Shown here: in pieces, positions 32,586 to 40,672 of the stretch
Layout of the letters: each line of letters starts with the position of its first letter
Position numbering within the stretch: position 1 is the first letter of the stretch
Assembly: GCA_022842445.1 (NCBI GenBank)
Contig: JALHPO010000005.1
Location: 62,001 to 126,000, forward strand
Length of the DNA: 64,000 nucleotides
Reading direction: 5' to 3'
Source: Nitrospira sp.
Lineage (GTDB): Bacteria; Nitrospirota; Nitrospiria; Nitrospirales; Nitrospiraceae
The notes under the pieces: model-generated
What the model was told of the DNA's origin: nothing
The model's input: only the letters and a program-made list of their open reading frames with translations
Database searches by the model: none
Made by a program: the position numbers and the translations under genes

Positions 32586-32631
32586 ATGGAGCCGGCGACC
32601 CGGATTGAACGGGCGACCTGCGGTTTACGAA
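32586..32631. repeat. Distal att-like copy of the tRNA-Thr 3' part
   Basis: These 46 bases are identical to 34026-34071. Beyond them the sequences diverge at once (ATCAG here, AACCG in the tRNA), so the copy stops within the anticodon stem and cannot form a tRNA. This is the pattern of an attachment site. Confidence 0.88.
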
Positions 32632-33242
32632 TCAGTTCAGGGGGGATTGCATAAGTCTTAGAAGGGCTTGGCGATCCCCTCGCCCACTGCGGCTTCTCAC
32701 GTCTTTGCACATTCAGTGGTCTTCAGGTCTACTCGTTCCTGTTTGTACCGCTTTGGTGCTTTCATTAACACCCTACTAACACCATTCGCGTAGCCCCCAA
32801 CCCTTGCGTGGCCGTCGCCTGTGCGTGAACCAGTGGGTCAGCCTAAACCCTAGAACCTGCCATCCCAGTAGTCTCGACTCTTGTGAGTCCAACCCCTGGA
32901 GGGTGCGAGTAGCTCAGTTAGGCGAGCGGAGCGCACACGATCGTCACTTCGAGCAATTGCCGAGGCCGTCAATGTGTCTAAGCATTTTGCCTGCAAGACC
33001 TGCAAGAACTCAGGTCCGCAACCCCTCGAAATTCCAGTCTGTCCAAGCTGACCTTTCAGCGTCCCTGAATCAGATGGTTCTGGGACAAAGCCCTGAGAAA
33101 TCGACTGGCTATTGTTGGAAATTCAGAGAAGTTTCTGAACCAAGTGTTTGCGGGTATGCCGAGAAAAGAGAATCGAAGAGCCGGTCGTAAAACGGTCGTA
33201 TAGCAGAGCAAGTTTTCACTTGGTCTCACGGCTCCGCTTCCG

Positions 33243-33371
33243 CTACTTCCACGGCGGCACGGGCTCCGGATCAGCCCAGAAGGTTCGGATTGCCGCTCGC
33301 GCTGTCTTCTTCAACTCGTCGAGAACAGCATTACCTAGCGCATATTTTCGATACCACTCCGAACAGCCGGG
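33243..33371 (-). pseudogene. Truncated SNase-type nuclease (C-terminal fragment)
   Basis: About 41 codons encode SEWYRKYALGN, then LDELKKTARAA and the ending WADPEPVPPWK, which is clearly the C-terminal end of a staphylococcal-nuclease-like protein and parallels the end of the intact gene at 27185-27688 (LWADPNPVPPWK). The catalytic part is missing; the upstream codons in frame show no nuclease sequence. It lies inside the tRNA-Thr island remnant. Confidence 0.8.
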
Positions 33372-33562
33372 GCCGGTCCTTATGCCACGATCGCGCCGCA
33401 GCTTCCCATTGAAAGACGCACTAATTCCTATGGAACGGGGCAAAAAATAATTACGGCTTTCCAGCAGGCGCTTCTGCAACCTCCCGTCTAAGTATTTGGA
33501 CGCTCGTAAGTTATTCGAGTAGAACTAGTAGCCTCCCTAGTTCCACAAACCGCTGCATGGTG

Positions 33563-33605
33563 TTAGTTCGTATTTAGAATTAGTTCGGATTTAGAATCAG
33601 TTCAG
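33563..33605. repeat. Tandem 17-bp repeat
   Basis: TTAGTTCGTATTTAGAA (33563-33579) is followed directly by TTAGTTCGGATTTAGAA (33580-33596), with one mismatch, and a partial third unit (33597-33605). It is AT-rich and lies just upstream of the small zinc-ribbon-like gene in the island. Confidence 0.75.
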
Positions 33606-33658
33606 CCCTATCACTGCGGTGTTGATTTCCCCGCCTGGTGAAGAAAGGGAGGTGGCGT

Positions 33659-33952
33659 ATGTTTCTTGAAAAGTTGTTCACAAAGACCCCTCGTGAGGCG
33701 CCTTCCGCTCCGGTCGCAGAAACCTTCATCGCCCCGACGCTGCTCCCTGCCTGTTGTGCCTGCGGACTCGTTCAAGACAAGGCGGGAGCAACCCCTGATC
33801 TTGAACGCTGGATAAGTCAACGGACGTATCGCGAGACCTATGGCGTGAATCCAGCCGAGCTTGCGCTCACGCACACGTACTGTCCGACGTGTTTCGCGAA
33901 GGTCCAGGAGATTATGCGGCAGTACTGGCAGAAGAGCAGATCGGCGCCATGA
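33659..33952 (+). CDS. Small CxxC...CxxC protein
   Basis: The 97-residue product has an N-terminal helical segment (MFLEKLFTKTPREAPSAP) and a zinc-ribbon-like region: ACCACGLVQDKAG, then LERWISQRTYRETYGV and THTYCPTCFAKV. This resembles the CxxC ... W ... YCxxC domain found at the C-terminus of some bacterial sensory and receiver proteins. GGGAGG precedes the ATG. It is the only plausible intact gene in the tRNA-Thr island. Confidence 0.55.
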   Translation: MFLEKLFTKTPREAPSAPVAETFIAPTLLPACCACGLVQDKAGATPDLERWISQRTYRETYGVNPAELALTHTYCPTCFAKVQEIMRQYWQKSRSAP

Positions 33953-34026
33953 CCCCGCTTGGCGGCTCTTGACGCTGCAGGGGAGGGGTCAGCACTTCTC
34001 CCATAGGTCGAAGTACGCGGAAGTTA

Positions 34027-34102
34027 TGGAGCCGGCGACCCGGATTGAACGGGCGACCTGCGGTTTACGAAACCGCTGCTCTACCAACTGAGCTACGCCG
34101 GC
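34027..34102 (-). tRNA. tRNA-Thr (CGU)
   Basis: On the minus strand a full cloverleaf is visible: acceptor GCCGGCG with CGCCGGC, D-arm AGCTCAGTTGGTAGAGC, anticodon stem GCGGT/ACCGC with loop TTCGTAA (anticodon CGT), and T-arm with GTTCAATC. CCA is encoded at 34027-34029. Its 3' part is duplicated at 32586-32631. Confidence 0.96.
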
Positions 34103-34212
34103 ATTTTTGAGAGTCCGTCTAGGAGTCGGCCCTCTCGCAACAGGACCAACTTATCGAGCGGGCATGATACTGGCGCACTGTGCAGCCTGTCAACGAAGGC
34201 GCCCCCCGCATA

Positions 34213-36246
34213 CTACGGCTTGGGTCCCATGTCCACCGGTTTCGGTGCTGGTGGAGGAGCATCAGCCGTGGGCTCCGCCTTCTTCGCCTGAGCGGGTGGC
34301 TTGGGATTATTTCCCTTGGCCATCGGATGAATCCTAACGACTGCTCCCTGCCCCGGCGGTGGAGAACAAAGCGGCTGCTGCGCATTGCCGAATTGTTCCC
34401 GTGCCGCATGGATGACTTCACCGCGCACATAGGTGCAGAGTTCGCCGGCCACGACCGTTCCATCCCGATCGGCATCGGCCAAGCCCTGCAACCCCCTCAG
34501 TAAGTGATAGGTAAACAGTCCGTGTTTGCCCTTCTCGTAGGCATGCGCTTCCTGGAGGTTTCTATTGCCCACCATCCACATGACGTCGTCTCTGTCGTCA
34601 TCCGCGCCGTCTCCCCAATCGGCTTGCGGAGTGGTGCCGGGGTCCGCGCCGGGCGATGGATCGAGGGACACCTCGAACATCATGATAGCCCGTTGAATCG
34701 GCAACCGGGCCAGCACTTCTTGTATATGCCGAACAGGGTACAGGCGGTTCGGTGATGCAATGGTTCCGTCATACGGCACCAGCGAGACCGCCCCGCTTGT
34801 GCCATCCACCAACGCTCGTCCTGCGAAATACACGTACACAACGGTCTCGGCATCCACTCGCTTGGGAAGCCACTCGTCGAATGTTTCCGCGAGATCCGCC
34901 TTCAATGCAAATTTATCGACTAACACATGGACGCGGTCGCCCGGAATCCCTCCGATCGCGCGCAAATACCCGGCCGTGACTTCCGCGTCACGATCCGCAT
35001 ATTTGACCGCCGGCACGCGGTCGTCTCGAAATCGTCCGACCCCGATCGCGATCACAACCGTCCTTGTCTGCTTGGATGCCGCCAACGGCTTCGGGAGACG
35101 ATCGACATCCGACACGATCGCACCGGAATCTCCCTTCTCCGGCTTGACCTGGAAAATAAACTTTTTAGCCGACGGAAGGGATGCCAGCGGTGTGAGGCTG
35201 CGTACACTCAACACCAATTCCCCCTGCGTCGCGTCTTTCAAGTCCATCACCCGATTCGTAACCGATGTGCGTTTGATTTCTCCCGGCTGTACATCGCCGA
35301 TCGCCACAGATTGGGGAAAGTGTTCTGTCAACGCACCCTCGCCCCCGATGAGCACTTCAACACCCTCTGCCTCTGCCTGCCCCTCGTTCTTGACCTCGAC
35401 TTCGATCGTGAGGGACTCGCCCTGCTGCAGCATATGGTCTTGGCTCTCATCACGCACGATGGCATGGAAGGTCAGGGTCGTGGCCTGGAGTCTACTGCTC
35501 GCAGCAGGGATCCCCGCCGGCGGCGCGATCCTATTGGCCTGCACACTTCCGGTCACAGACGCTGATGAAGCTATGCCGGCCTGTTGCGTGGACAGCGACG
35601 CAGCTGTGGGAATGCGGGTCTTTTGCTGTTCAGCATATTCTCGAACCCGGACGGATTCTGCGACCTGCTTGGCCAAGCCTTCGGTGACGGCGTCGACGGC
35701 CTCCTGGACAATCGGCTCCAATCCCCTCACCTCACAAGACTGATCTGTCACGGTGACTTCCCCGCGGCCGACGCTTTGCAGTTTCTTTGCGAACAGCGTC
35801 TTGCCATCCTCTGCAAGAAATATCATCTCTGCCCCAAGCGTCACCGACACCGGGTAGGCGCCTTGAATGTGCCGGGGGATGACGAGGTCGATATGTTTCA
35901 ATCCCAATCCGACTTCAATCACCCCGGCAGCAGTCACTCGCTGTTCGAGGCCGAACTGGGGAGTCACACCGTGAAAGACTCGGTTGAGTTTCTTGGGCAC
36001 GGCTTCCACAAGCGGATCGGCAACTGAAAACACAGCCGGTTGGCCGCAGGCATCTTTGTAGGGAATCACTGCCGTGCTGATACTGGGGGAAAGCCAGAGC
36101 GATGGCGTGAGCGGAATCGCCGCCGGATCGCTGCCGGATGATCCTCCGCTACGCTTGGATCCGATACAGCCAGCACACAGCACTGCGAGCGCCACCACGA
36201 CGCCAAAAGCAGCCTGTCGACGGATTCCCGAATGCCCAATGCTCAC
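34213..36246 (-). CDS. Caspase-fold lipoprotein lacking catalytic residues (pseudo-caspase)
   Basis: The 677-residue protein has a lipoprotein signal (VLCAGC, Cys27). A large N-terminal region follows, with an extracellular beta domain (about 260-365, EVKNEGQAEAEGVEVLIGG). A caspase/peptidase C14 domain (about 395-660) starts VVIAIGVGRFRDDRVPAVKYADRDAE. The usual catalytic His motif (YFSGHG) reads YFAGRA near residue 474, and the expected Cys in the following FEVSLDPSPG strand is absent. An EF-hand-like loop, DADRDGTVVAGEL, sits near 593, and a Pro/Ala/Lys tail ends the protein. It would be periplasmic or outer-membrane bound and catalytically dead. It is divergent from ubiA. Confidence 0.78.
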   Translation of the reverse strand: MSIGHSGIRRQAAFGVVVALAVLCAGCIGSKRSGGSSGSDPAAIPLTPSLWLSPSISTAVIPYKDACGQPAVFSVADPLVEAVPKKLNRVFHGVTPQFGLEQRVTAAGVIEVGLGLKHIDLVIPRHIQGAYPVSVTLGAEMIFLAEDGKTLFAKKLQSVGRGEVTVTDQSCEVRGLEPIVQEAVDAVTEGLAKQVAESVRVREYAEQQKTRIPTAASLSTQQAGIASSASVTGSVQANRIAPPAGIPAASSRLQATTLTFHAIVRDESQDHMLQQGESLTIEVEVKNEGQAEAEGVEVLIGGEGALTEHFPQSVAIGDVQPGEIKRTSVTNRVMDLKDATQGELVLSVRSLTPLASLPSAKKFIFQVKPEKGDSGAIVSDVDRLPKPLAASKQTRTVVIAIGVGRFRDDRVPAVKYADRDAEVTAGYLRAIGGIPGDRVHVLVDKFALKADLAETFDEWLPKRVDAETVVYVYFAGRALVDGTSGAVSLVPYDGTIASPNRLYPVRHIQEVLARLPIQRAIMMFEVSLDPSPGADPGTTPQADWGDGADDDRDDVMWMVGNRNLQEAHAYEKGKHGLFTYHLLRGLQGLADADRDGTVVAGELCTYVRGEVIHAAREQFGNAQQPLCSPPPGQGAVVRIHPMAKGNNPKPPAQAKKAEPTADAPPPAPKPVDMGPKP

Positions 36247-36344
36247 AAGATTCGCTCCTGGAGATGCTGGTTATACCGAAATCTGACACGGCATACAATC
36301 ACTGGAAATTGACAAGCTTCACACCCTGCGCTAACGTCTGCTCC

Positions 36345-37238
36345 ATGTCGACAACATCCGCGCCGTCCGCATCGACGCTCCCCGGCATTCCCTGGTCTGC
36401 GCTTGCACGGCTGATTCGCTTGTACAATCAGACCGGCACCTATCTTCTGCTGCTGCCGACCTTATGGGCTCTAGTCCTGGCGGCGCAAGGATTTCCGCCG
36501 TTGTCTCTCTCCGTGGTTTTTATCCTGGGATCGTTTCTGATGCGAAGCGCAGGGGTCATTCTCAACGACTTAGCCGATCAATCGTTTGACCGGGAAGTTG
36601 ATAGAACCAAAACCCGCCCGCTCGCCTCAGGCGAATTACCCAGACGCCAAGCTTTCATGCTTCTCTTCCTGCTGCTATTCTTATCCGGCAATCTCTTGTG
36701 GTTTCTCGACCCGGTTGTGTTATGGCTCGCCCCATGGGCTCTCTTGCTGGCCGTCCTTTACCCATTCTGCAAACGATGGATTCAGATACCCCAAGCGGTC
36801 CTGGGTCTCGCCTTTGGCTGGGGAACGATCATGGCTTGGGCAGCCGTGCGTGGACAGCTCGACGGACCGGCCTGGTGTCTGTTCGGAGCAACTGCGGCCT
36901 GGGCGGTTGCGTACGATACGATCTACGCGATCCAGGATCAAGACGATGATCGCCGTATCGGAGTTAAATCCTCCGCCCTGCTCTTTGGGCCATTCATCTA
37001 TCTGGGAGTCGGAGCAGCTCTCAGTATCATGCTGCTCCTGCTCGGTACCGCAGGATGGCTAGCCGGAATCGGCTGGCCTTACTATGCCACATTGACGGGT
37101 TTGGCGCTGTTCTTTCTGGCCCAAATCGGGCAATTGCGAAGACCGATCGTCCCTTCCCAAGCATTCAGGATGTTCCGCACCCACGTCTGGGTTGGGGCTG
37201 CAGTGCTGATCGGTCTACTGGCAGGCTTGCTGAACTAA
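36345..37238 (+). CDS. UbiA-family prenyltransferase
   Basis: The 297-residue polytopic protein (about eight helices) has the two Asp-rich motifs of UbiA enzymes: NDLADQSFDREVDR and YDTIYAIQDQDDDRR. It would attach a polyprenyl chain to an aromatic quinone precursor. Whether the substrate is 4-hydroxybenzoate (UbiA) or a futalosine-pathway intermediate (MqnP) cannot be decided here. ATG 36345 fits conserved start and divergent neighbour. Quinone supply would serve the bc/bd-like cluster next to it. Confidence 0.88.
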   Translation: MSTTSAPSASTLPGIPWSALARLIRLYNQTGTYLLLLPTLWALVLAAQGFPPLSLSVVFILGSFLMRSAGVILNDLADQSFDREVDRTKTRPLASGELPRRQAFMLLFLLLFLSGNLLWFLDPVVLWLAPWALLLAVLYPFCKRWIQIPQAVLGLAFGWGTIMAWAAVRGQLDGPAWCLFGATAAWAVAYDTIYAIQDQDDDRRIGVKSSALLFGPFIYLGVGAALSIMLLLLGTAGWLAGIGWPYYATLTGLALFFLAQIGQLRRPIVPSQAFRMFRTHVWVGAAVLIGLLAGLLN

Positions 37239-37332
37239 CACCCTCATCGCCTTGTGAGTATTCTTGATTGCCCTGCGGGTCATGTACCAACCCGCGAACA
37301 ACCCAAAAACTCTTCACACGCGTGCGTGACGC

Positions 37333-38352
37333 CTATTCGCTCGGCTTCCCCGGAACAGCCTCGGCCTTTGCCCCCCGCAAGGTATCGACATACATGGTGA
37401 CGGCCTTGGCGTCCGCATCGCTGAGCCCCAACGCCGGCATGCGCGTGTGGGCATCCATCGCCTGTGGATTCTTCAGCCACCGATAGACCCACGTCGCATT
37501 CAGCCGGAATCCCGCCCGGTCCAGAGCCGGACCGATCTTGCCACCCTCGCCACCAACATTGTGACAGGCGTTGCAGCCATATTTATTTTCATAGAGCCGC
37601 TTCCCACGCTCAACCAATTGGGCGACTTGCGCCGGAGGAGTCTTCAAATCAGGCCTGGGTACGCTCACGCCTTTGCCGGGTCTCGTTGAAAAATTGTTCA
37701 ATGCGACCTGCGCCGCATCCAGTTCTTTCTTGGCTTGCCCCATGGCGGCCTGTTCGTCCGCATAGGCGGATTCATCCACGTCCACGTCTTTCTTCAATGC
37801 CTCGCTTTTCCTCTCCGCTTCCTCGCTGGCTTGCTTTTCCGCCGCCTCATAGGCTTTCGTCGCCTGTTCGAACTTAGCCTGCGCAGCCTTCAGCGCTTCC
37901 TCAAGAGAGGCCTTGCGCCCGGCGACGTTGAATTCCATCTTCATTCCATGGAGAGTGCGCACATACCCGACGATCGCCCACAATTCATCCTCAGACAGCG
38001 TATATTTAAACGTCGGCATCGTGGGCACCGCGAAATCGTCGTCCCCAATTTCATCTCCGCCTTCTTCGCTGGTGTCCAGCATGTCGCGCGAGATGGTGGC
38101 GAAGAGCTCCTCGTCCTTGAAGGTGCTCATCTCTCCCTTATTTGAGAGATCCTTCGGCTTCGGGTCGGGCATAGATGACCAGTTAAACCCCTCGTTCTGC
38201 TTGCCACTCTCGCCATGACAGTCGCTGCAGTAGTGCACATAGAGTTCATGCCCGCGCTTCTCCTGCTCGTTCGCGCACCCGCCGGCGACTAAAGCCAAGC
38301 CCCCCACCACACCAACCGCCAATCCAATGATTCCGAGCCTTGCCGCCTTCAT
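37333..38352 (-). CDS. Diheme cytochrome c lipoprotein with coiled-coil spacer
   Basis: The 339-residue precursor has a lipoprotein signal (LVAGGCANEQ, Cys26) and two c-type heme sites: CSDCH at 42-46 and CNACH near 260. Between the two heme domains lies a charged coiled coil (about 150-245, AAEKQASEEAERKSEALKKD). Methionines in TMPTFKY and TRMPALG are candidate axial ligands. The protein would shuttle or hold electrons on the periplasmic side of the respiratory complexes. It starts 2 bases after the stop of the upstream gene and is last in the cluster. Confidence 0.85.
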   Translation of the reverse strand: MKAARLGIIGLAVGVVGGLALVAGGCANEQEKRGHELYVHYCSDCHGESGKQNEGFNWSSMPDPKPKDLSNKGEMSTFKDEELFATISRDMLDTSEEGGDEIGDDDFAVPTMPTFKYTLSEDELWAIVGYVRTLHGMKMEFNVAGRKASLEEALKAAQAKFEQATKAYEAAEKQASEEAERKSEALKKDVDVDESAYADEQAAMGQAKKELDAAQVALNNFSTRPGKGVSVPRPDLKTPPAQVAQLVERGKRLYENKYGCNACHNVGGEGGKIGPALDRAGFRLNATWVYRWLKNPQAMDAHTRMPALGLSDADAKAVTMYVDTLRGAKAEAVPGKPSE

Positions 38353-38354
38353 AC

Positions 38355-39182
38355 TCACTGCCCTTTCTTGAGTTTTCGGATCAGGACAAATTGAAATCCC
38401 AGGGCCAATGTAACGGCGATCGCCGCATACATATAGCCGGAATAGTCCGGCGGCGCATCGGCTCGAAAATACCACCAGGAAGAGACGGCCTTCTGAGAGC
38501 CTTTTTCAACCAGCTCCCCAGCACCATCCTTTCGACCATCCCATACGGCAAAGGCAACGTTGATGAAATTGCCCGGCGTAATTTGAACATCCTCGTCGGG
38601 ATGGTCGGTCGACAGATTACGGGTGAAGACGATTTTCCAGGTCCCGTTGGCATATGCGCCTTTGGCTTTTACATCTTGATGCTCTTGCGCCTTCAATGTG
38701 CCGAAGCCCTTGGCGGTCATATCAACCGCCTGATCTGTCTTATGTTTCCAAAACCAGATATTGACCGGGCCGCCTTCAACCTGGAGCATCGGCTGCCCAT
38801 GGGCAAAGTGCGCCTTCTTGTCCCCCACCATAAATTCGAGAGCGGCTCCATCGTCAGGGTCCTGAGTGGGGTCGCGATATTCCAGGAGAAACACAACTTG
38901 TTTCCCGTCATGCATGGCGCGTACGATTACGTCCTGAACGGTCACTTCCTGAATACGATTCGGCCAATGTACTTGCGGCGACATCGGAAATGTCGCAGGC
39001 GCCGCAGTACTCCACGCGGCAGCATTCGGATCGTCGACAGGTAACCCCCCCGTCACGATAGCTGCCCGGACGGCCACGCTCTCTTGTGCGAAGCTCAGCG
39101 AGGCCCCTCCGATAATCATGGCTGCGATTGCAGCCGACCCACCTCGCAGCACCCGCTGCATCACTAGATTCGCCGGTTTCAT
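38355..39182 (-). CDS. Ethylbenzene-dehydrogenase-type heme b protein with C-terminal anchor
   Basis: The 275-residue precursor has a signal peptide (about 33 residues, ending SLSFAQ), a beta-sandwich domain like the heme-b-binding gamma subunits of DMSO-reductase-family enzymes (DVIVRAMHDGKQVVFLLEYRD, VNIWFWKHKT, WKIVFTRNLS), and one C-terminal membrane helix (YAAIAVTLALGFQFVLI). Here it sits in a bc/bd-like cluster without a molybdenum subunit. It probably carries a b-type heme between the complexes. I use ATG 39182 after GAGG; two earlier starts are possible. Confidence 0.75.
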   Translation of the reverse strand: MKPANLVMQRVLRGGSAAIAAMIIGGASLSFAQESVAVRAAIVTGGLPVDDPNAAAWSTAAPATFPMSPQVHWPNRIQEVTVQDVIVRAMHDGKQVVFLLEYRDPTQDPDDGAALEFMVGDKKAHFAHGQPMLQVEGGPVNIWFWKHKTDQAVDMTAKGFGTLKAQEHQDVKAKGAYANGTWKIVFTRNLSTDHPDEDVQITPGNFINVAFAVWDGRKDGAGELVEKGSQKAVSSWWYFRADAPPDYSGYMYAAIAVTLALGFQFVLIRKLKKGQ

Positions 39183-39234
39183 GCTGGCCTCGTTCTCCAT
39201 ATGCAACTAGATCCGTTCACGCTGTCCCTCCCCG

Positions 39235-39951
39235 CTACTCCCATGTTCTTGGGGATTGATGCGCCCCGTCGTACTCGCCCAGAATAATTTTCCATATCCA
39301 TTCATCCGGCAATTCTGCTTCCCAACGAGGCATGGCCGATTTCCAGGGCGCACCTTCGATCGGGAGGCCGACGCCGCCCTTCTTAATTCGCCAGAACAAA
39401 TAGCTCTCTTGCAGCATCGCAATCGTCGTCGGATCCGCAAAATTGGCCGGCGGAGGATTGAACCCACGAGCTGCGGGTCCCTTGCCGTCGAAATTTGCGC
39501 CATGGCAGGGTGAGCAAAAGGCTGCGTAGAACCCTTTCCCCTGCATAATATTCTCCGGAGTTTTCTGAACAGGGTTCGACAGACCGGTGTATTCTCCTGG
39601 CGGCGCAGGATGGATGGTTCTGCTCTCCGATGGCGGAACGTCGCTTGCCGCGGTGCTGCCATAGGTTTGCCACCCGACCAGCAGCGGGAACAGAATCAAG
39701 ACGGCATATCGAATCGCTTGCATACCTCCGATATTTTCTCCGGTCAGGAACCGCTGCATTGGTCCCCAGAAGGCATCCTTGGACTCTCCGCTCAAGGTCT
39801 GAAAGATCACGATGCCGGCCGCGGTCAGGAGGAGATACAGAACGATCAGGCTGGAGGGAAGGGGCGCTGAACCGGGTATATACGGCAGCACGAATTTCAA
39901 GAATACGTACATTGCTACCATGAGTATGATCGGCTTACCTAACGCGCCCAT
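39235..39951 (-). CDS. Membrane-anchored cytochrome c
   Basis: The 238-residue protein has three N-terminal helices (about 8-25, 33-52 and 76-95) and a C-terminal monoheme cytochrome c domain with CSPCHGANFDGKGPA. The heme domain's Met ligand candidate is in KSAMPRWE. Tethering a cytochrome c domain by several helices suggests it is a fixed subunit of the complex rather than a mobile carrier. Only 10 bases separate it from the upstream cytochrome. Confidence 0.85.
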   Translation of the reverse strand: MGALGKPIILMVAMYVFLKFVLPYIPGSAPLPSSLIVLYLLLTAAGIVIFQTLSGESKDAFWGPMQRFLTGENIGGMQAIRYAVLILFPLLVGWQTYGSTAASDVPPSESRTIHPAPPGEYTGLSNPVQKTPENIMQGKGFYAAFCSPCHGANFDGKGPAARGFNPPPANFADPTTIAMLQESYLFWRIKKGGVGLPIEGAPWKSAMPRWEAELPDEWIWKIILGEYDGAHQSPRTWE

Positions 39952-39961
39952 ACATTCCTCC

Positions 39962-40585
39962 CTAGTGCGCTTGTGCGACGGCTACTGCAGCAGCTTCGGC
40001 GGCTTTGACCGGAGCGGATGGCGCCTTGCCAGGAATTTCTAGCTCCGACGTGCTGACGGAAATCGGCTCGCCGCTCATCTGTTGCAGAAATGCGATGACT
40101 GCCAAAATCTCATTCTTTGAGAGACCGATCGGATCTTTATTGATAGCCGGCATCGTGGCCGGATATTCCTTCGGTACTCCTCCATGCCGAAAATCCTGAT
40201 AGACGAAGGCCTGGGGATCCGTCAAGCTTTCATAGAGGAAATCCTTGCTTAATTTTGCGCCGATTCCCTTCAAATCCGGACAACGAGCGGATTCGCTGGG
40301 ACCGATGGAGTGACAGAGCGCACATTGCCCTTTGCTGAAGAATACCGTCTGTCCGATCGCCGCAATGTCGGTCGGGGTCTTGATGCTCGCGATGTCGACC
40401 TTTTCCTCTGCCGGAGGCAGGGACGCCAGCTGCGGCACAGCGAGCGACATCAGGGAAAACAATCCGAGCACAATGGCAACGAACCCTATGACCCTGACAA
40501 ATGTAGACTTGATGAAGAGGAGAACCACGATCCCGAACCCGACGATTGACAGCGCGATCAATTGTAATTGTGCGACTTCACTCAT
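39962..40585 (-). CDS. Membrane-anchored cytochrome c
   Basis: The 207-residue protein has two N-terminal helices (about 8-25 and 29-50), a monoheme domain with CALCHSIGPSE and a probable Met ligand in PATMPAIN, and an Ala-rich tail. It would be a periplasmic-facing subunit tied to the membrane. It is next to a second cytochrome of the same design. A short AT-rich gap with inverted words (40586-40672) precedes it. Confidence 0.85.
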   Translation of the reverse strand: MSEVAQLQLIALSIVGFGIVVLLFIKSTFVRVIGFVAIVLGLFSLMSLAVPQLASLPPAEEKVDIASIKTPTDIAAIGQTVFFSKGQCALCHSIGPSESARCPDLKGIGAKLSKDFLYESLTDPQAFVYQDFRHGGVPKEYPATMPAINKDPIGLSKNEILAVIAFLQQMSGEPISVSTSELEIPGKAPSAPVKAAEAAAVAVAQAH

Positions 40586-40672
40586 AGACCCTCAAATTGT
40601 AAGTGCCGAGTGCTGAGTTTGTAATTTTTCTCTCAATTACTCACGATCAAAACTCAAAAGTTTCTTCACTCT

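Larger units (their letters stand above)
32586..34071. mobile_element. Remnant integrative element at the 3' end of tRNA-Thr
   Basis: A 46-bp perfect direct repeat (32586-32631 and 34026-34071) bounds this segment. The right copy is the 3' part of the intact tRNA-Thr gene, from the anticodon loop to CCA, and the left copy is the duplicate expected at the far end of an element integrated into the tRNA. Only about 1.4 kb lies between. It holds a truncated nuclease pseudogene, a small zinc-ribbon-like gene and two 17-bp tandem units, and no recognisable integrase. I infer a decayed island left after deletion of its integrase and cargo. Confidence 0.75.

Noticed and set aside
32640..32780. Possible integrase C-terminus near the distal att copy
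   Set aside because: A short minus-strand frame exists but lacks the R-H-x-R...Y motifs of tyrosine recombinases and is interrupted by stops.
32804..33190. 128-codon plus-strand frame in the tRNA-Thr island
   Set aside because: It has no domain pattern and includes tRNA-like fragments (GTAGCTCAGTTAGGCGAG). A degraded gene cannot be excluded.
40586..40672. Possible further word-repeat palindrome upstream of a cytochrome c gene
   Set aside because: Words such as GAGTTT and AATTAC recur inverted, but pairing is too weak to count it as a member of the family.
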